Assembly: GCA_963971225.1 (NCBI GenBank)
Contig: OZ020269.1
Location: forward strand, 98,626,405 to 98,690,404
Source of the DNA: Melieria omissa
Taxonomy: Eukaryota; Arthropoda; Insecta; Diptera; Ulidiidae
Direction: 5' to 3'
DNA length: 64,000 bases
Both the position numbers and the translations under genes were made by a program. Position 1 is the stretch's first letter. Each line of letters opens with the position of its first letter. Shown here in pieces: positions 60,276-64,000 of this stretch. The notes beneath the pieces are model-generated. The model ran no database searches. It saw only the letters and a program-made list of their open reading frames with translations, and was not told the DNA's origin.

Positions 60276-61224
60276 TAATGCTTAGCATATGTTCAACATT
60301 ACCCAATAAAATCTTTCACCTTTGAATAAGCTTCTCTTCTTCTTTCCAGTCAGTTGTGATGAGCAGCTCTCAGTAGATTTTCATATCCTGAAGCCGTACA
60401 AGCAAAACAACAACACCACCAGCAGTATCAGTTTGGATTAACAAAAGTATGACGCAGCGCATATATGATCCAATAAATAAGCTCATCAAGGACACCAACC
60501 TCTGCATTTTCCAGCAACAGCTCCTACCTATCACCAATGGATGTACAGATTGCTCTACACAACCCAGTAATAAACTTTTATGTACGTCTTATGTAGGCGC
60601 CTCTCTCAGTAGGCTAACCACACACCCTGACTAAACTTCAATCGATTAACGTAACTAATACAAGACATTAGATGCATTAGAACTGTTGAGGCCATATGTT
60701 TCCAATTTCAGTGAATAATTAATTTAATTAATTAATTTCAAGAAATAGTTAAATTTTTATTTTATACATTTTCTGGGAGAACGTTCCTACTAAATTTTCA
60801 AGCCCGTTTCATTCAATGCTGTTTAGGCAATGCACTCCAAAATGAAAAACTCTTGTTAAATTTTTATTTTATACATTATCTCTGTTAAGGTCGCATGTTT
60901 CCCATTTTAACTTAAAAGTACAAATTTAATTTCATGAATTAATTAAAATTGTACTTTATAAATTTTCTGGGAGGCCGTCCCTACAAAACTTTCTTATTCA
61001 TTTCATTCAATGCTGAACAGGCAGTGCACTCCAAACTGAAGAACTCTTCTTAAATTTATTAAAACTTCAAATTTTCGTACACTTCCGAATGAAGAACTTT
61101 TGTTCAATTTCTTGAAACTTAAGATTTTCTAGATGTTAAAAATTATATAGAATATGAACATTGAGTTTGCATTCACCAAAGTTACAAGTGCTGCTAAGAA
61201 GACTGGGCTGCTAATAGAATCAGT
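60276..61224. other. Intergenic DNA
   Basis: No gene. Two related AT-rich stretches near 60720-60860 and 60905-61040 share TTTCTGGGAG, TTTCATTCAATGCTG and GCA.TGCACTCCAAA.TGAA, so this is an old ~185-bp duplication. Confidence 0.55.
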
Positions 61225-62400
61225 CTCACGTGTGATGACATTGTCTGGTACACCGATGGCTCAAAGATGGAAGGCGGGACAGGAGCTGAAATATTTAACA
61301 TTAGCTCCCAATAAGCAGTCAGTCTGGGAGACACGGCCACAGTGTTCCAGGCTGAGGTCTTAGCCATAAACGAGTGTGCCAGAAAGATACTGACTCTCAA
61401 TGTCAGGAGAAAGAGGATAATCATAATGTCCGACAGCCAGGCTGCACGGGTGATAATACACTGGGTTCCTGCGCACTATGGGCACGATGGAAATGAGGAG
61501 GCTGACAGATTGGCAAAGGAAGGGGCGGCAAAACGACCCTATAGACCTAAGCCGATCATAGGTGTCAGCCGGCCTCGATAGTCCAGCGGGTAGCGCGCTG
61601 GCTTCTCATACCAAAGGCTCCAGGTTCGATTCCTGGCTTGGGCTGGTGAACAACTCTTCTACTTCTATCGCTATCCACATGAAGGGAATGAGAATTACAA
61701 GAATTGCACAAGTGCGCTCTTGGCAGGCAATGGCAAAACCTCCAAGTGTGAACGAAAAACTGCCAATCGCCGTTCGGATTCGGCGTTAAACTGTAGGTCC
61801 CCTCCCCACCTTTCCCCATCCGCTTGAAATGTGTGCTGTAACATATGTTGGCAAAACAGTGTTGCATACACAGTTCAAAAACGGGTGAAATATGTGGTAT
61901 CACAATGGGCCTTTCAGGTCTCCGAGTGTGTCTCTCATAGAGGCAGCCACCGCAACCTAACCAAACCTAGGTGTCAGCAGAGCTCATTTCAGGCATTGTA
62001 TCAAACAGGAATTCAAAAATCGGGCCAACCAGAAATGGTCCAATACGGTGGGACAGCGCTGTTCCAAGCTATTCTTTCCGGCCTATTTGGAAGGCAAATC
62101 TAAATACCTATTGGACCTAAGCAGAAAGGAGCTCAAATTCATTACGGGAATATGCATAAAGCGCGACTGGGGAACCCAGCGAACTATGCAGATTCTGCAT
62201 GGAAGATGACGAAACATCTGTGCACATCATAACCGAGTGTCCCGCTCTCTTACGCGCAAGGAAGCGTATACTGGGAAGGGAACTAATTCAGACAAAAGAG
62301 CTGTCTGGAACTAATCTGGGAAAAATCAAGTAGTTCCTGGACAGTATTGGGGGAGATGAACTCCTCCAATAAAGAATAAGGGATACGACACAATAGTTCT
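61225..62400 (+). mobile_element. LINE remnant with RNase H, split by a SINE
   Basis: RNase H pieces YTDGSKMEGGTGAEIF (near 61248), VFQAEVLAINECARKIL (near 61339), IIIMSDSQAARVIIHWVPAH (near 61420) and DGNEEADRLAKEGAAK (near 61485) lie left of the SINE. To the right is the C-terminal Cys/His segment CRFCMEDDETSVHIITECPA (near 62187), then a run-out to about 62400. Between the SDSQAA and HWVPAH motifs about 30 residues are missing compared with a normal RNase H domain. Stops near 61309 and after 62097 also break it. Confidence 0.85.
61570..61967 (+). mobile_element. tRNA-derived SINE (family A), full length with target duplication
   Basis: A ~73-bp tRNA-like head carries pol III A box TAGTCCAGCGGG (61579-61590) and B box GGTTCGATTCC (61623-61633). 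A body of about 240 bp follows (GCTATCCACATGAAG, GGCAATGGCAAAACCTCCAA, GGCGTTAAACTGTAGGTCCC), then a 3' part with ATGTGGTATCACAATGGGCC, AGAGGCAGCCACCGCAACCT and a CCTAACCAAACC tail. An 11-bp perfect target duplication, TAGGTGTCAGC, lies at 61559-61569 and 61968-61978, with the LINE host continuing on both sides. It is the best-preserved of four or five family members in the window. The parent tRNA is not assigned because the anticodon arm is not clean. Confidence 0.96.
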
Positions 62401-64000
62401 CTTTGGACGTAGTGTCTCAGGCAATTGATGCTCGGCTCCCGTATCTATTCTATCTATATCTACAGGTGCTGCAAACATTTTTGGGGAGATGGAGGAACCA
62501 CAGACCACCAAATCACCATTTAGCAGCAACGACTCTTTTTGTATTGCGTTGTGCATTGAAAGAACATATCAAAGAAAAATGTCTGAGCTCCGGAAGGATG
62601 ACATTACATTGCTCACCTCTGTTGAGCATTCACTAAAAAGTATCCTTAAAATAGGTCATTCATTATAAATTTCGACAATGCTCCCAAGAGTCAAGGGTGC
62701 TAGATGTCTAACTGTTCCCTATAAGTGTTTTTACACAGTTGTAAAAACAATGAAACAGCTACAAATCGGTTTTTTTAAGTCCAGGTCCCACAAGTTTAAG
62801 TTTAACTTTAAATTAGATGATTCAAGTTATTGGAATATCAGACAGAATGAATAGTGTGTGCCATGTTTTAGTTGAAGCTTTTGACTGAGATTCAAATACC
62901 AAAGTATACAAGACTGATCGTCCCCTAACAAAGATACAATAAATTGCATCTTCAAATTTATTTTTTCTTCTCAACATATTGAGTGTCCTGGTAAGTCTAT
63001 ACTTACCAGTATAATTATTGAGATTTGGGAAAACTCGTTTTTGAAACAACAGACAACATTGGGTTGTATGAAGATTGAGATCGGTTTGTATCACTTCACT
63101 TTGATATTTTGAACTGGACATCTTTCAACTTTTTAAAATATGATTTTTTTAAGATTCTGAATCTCTCAAATGAGAAGATTTTGAGAATTATTATTTATTT
63201 GTTTGTTGTATTTTTATTTGTTAAGCCATTTAAAATTTCGAAAAAAAATCCAGTTCAAATTTCAAATTAGAAAAATTACGTTTTAAAATTTTGAGAGAAA
63301 TTTCACAATTTTATTTGTTTATTAATAAAAAAATTATTTTTTTTTAAATTCGAAAATTACGTTTTAAAATTTTTACAGAAATTTAACAATTTTAATATTT
63401 TTTATGTTGCATCTTATTTTGTAGTATCTAAATTTCTCAAACAAACAAATTTCGAATCTTAAGTTTATCTCACTTTCAAGAGACAAGACGCACTTGCTGC
63501 AGGACCTTTCCAAATATCGATTTGTAGTCAAATTCAGCTGCCAGCTGCAGTTGCCAAATTAAAACCAAAACAAATCGTGCTTGAACCCAAAATACAAAGT
63601 CAAAATAATAATAAGGCAAAACGGGCACCTCCCCCCGCACCCCAACACGCAGCAGCAGCACAACTAGCAGCATTGCCGCCAACCACCCCCGATGCTCGTC
63701 GGCCGCTTCCCGGCCGGGCATCCTACGTCAAACAGCCAATCGGCACCAAGACGCGATGCTGCGCACCACGCGACCCAATCACGAAAAAGCGCGTTATTCG
63801 TCGCGCTGCAAAAACCCTACAACAGCAACAACACAAATGAGGACAACGTCAAAAACGGTAAAAATAATGAGCAAAAAATCACAAAATTATTTGCGCCTTT
63901 TTTAATGAGCAGTAGGAGTAGACGCACGAACGACGATGCGCCAGTGTGAGTTGACGCCGGCACTCGGCACGTTTTGTGCGAAACACGCGAGAGCGGGAGA
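62401..64000. other. Intergenic DNA
   Basis: AT-rich to about 63470, then a GC-richer end with CAACAAC/GCAGCA words (63580-64000). A plus frame at 63577-63840 (87 codons, Pro/Ala/Gln-rich) could be an untranslated leader or a coding exon of a gene beyond the window, but nothing identifies it. Confidence 0.4.

Noticed and set aside
61570..61642. Functional tRNA gene
   Set aside because: A and B boxes are good, but the anticodon stem does not pair cleanly, the sequence continues into a SINE body and it is flanked by a target duplication.

Overview
The window looks like intergenic DNA from a higher fly (Diptera, Schizophora). A tephritid fruit fly is plausible, but the sequence alone does not fix the species. 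Pointers are the AT-rich background with CAA/GTT and CA runs, the abundance of Tc1/mariner, LINE, SINE and MITE copies, and one compact GC-rich housekeeping-type gene. I find only one convincing intact protein-coding gene: an intronless glyceraldehyde-3-phosphate dehydrogenase (GAPDH) CDS at 22276-23274 on the + strand.

Left part (1-22 kb): a decayed mariner (about 0.5-1.4 kb), AT-rich filler, a 5'-truncated LINE (5.75-6.83 kb) with two related fragments (11.2 kb minus, 19.2 kb plus), a dispersed repeat at 7 kb (second copy inverted at 28 kb), a (TATC)n run, a mariner C-terminal scrap, a 12.1-13.8 kb tandem repeat, and an 18-20.2 kb purine-rich minisatellite. A 615-bp TIR element sits inside that minisatellite. 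A degenerate four-unit repeat and an AT block precede GAPDH.

Middle part (23-46 kb): SINE fragments, hAT-like MITEs, two solo LTRs of one family with 4-bp target duplications (30.8 kb plus, 43.0 kb minus), a tetranucleotide region, a four-copy ~120-bp tandem repeat with an internal hairpin (35.6 kb), an internally deleted mariner with perfect terminal repeats (38.0 kb), a ~60-bp minisatellite (39-40.5 kb), a BEL/Pao retrotransposon scrap (42.5 kb), LINE remnants, and a nested SINE containing a pogo-like MITE (44.9-45.6 kb).

Right part (46-64 kb): a decayed mariner (47.1 kb), a 3-kb GTT-rich tract interrupted by a 1310-bp Tc1/mariner-type element with perfect 30-bp inverted repeats, a second copy of the pogo-like MITE, a ~2-kb mosaic of pentanucleotide satellites (55-57 kb), a 147-bp near-palindromic MITE, and a LINE remnant at 61-62 kb split by a SINE whose 11-bp target duplication is still perfect.

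No genes form an operon or pathway here. The coherent story is repeat turnover around a single glycolytic gene. I did not find a convincing new molecular system. The best leads are the SINE/LINE families with shared 3' ends and CCTAA-type tails, the MITE families with clean termini, the pentamer mosaic, and a recurring 13-bp motif between 26 and 33 kb.
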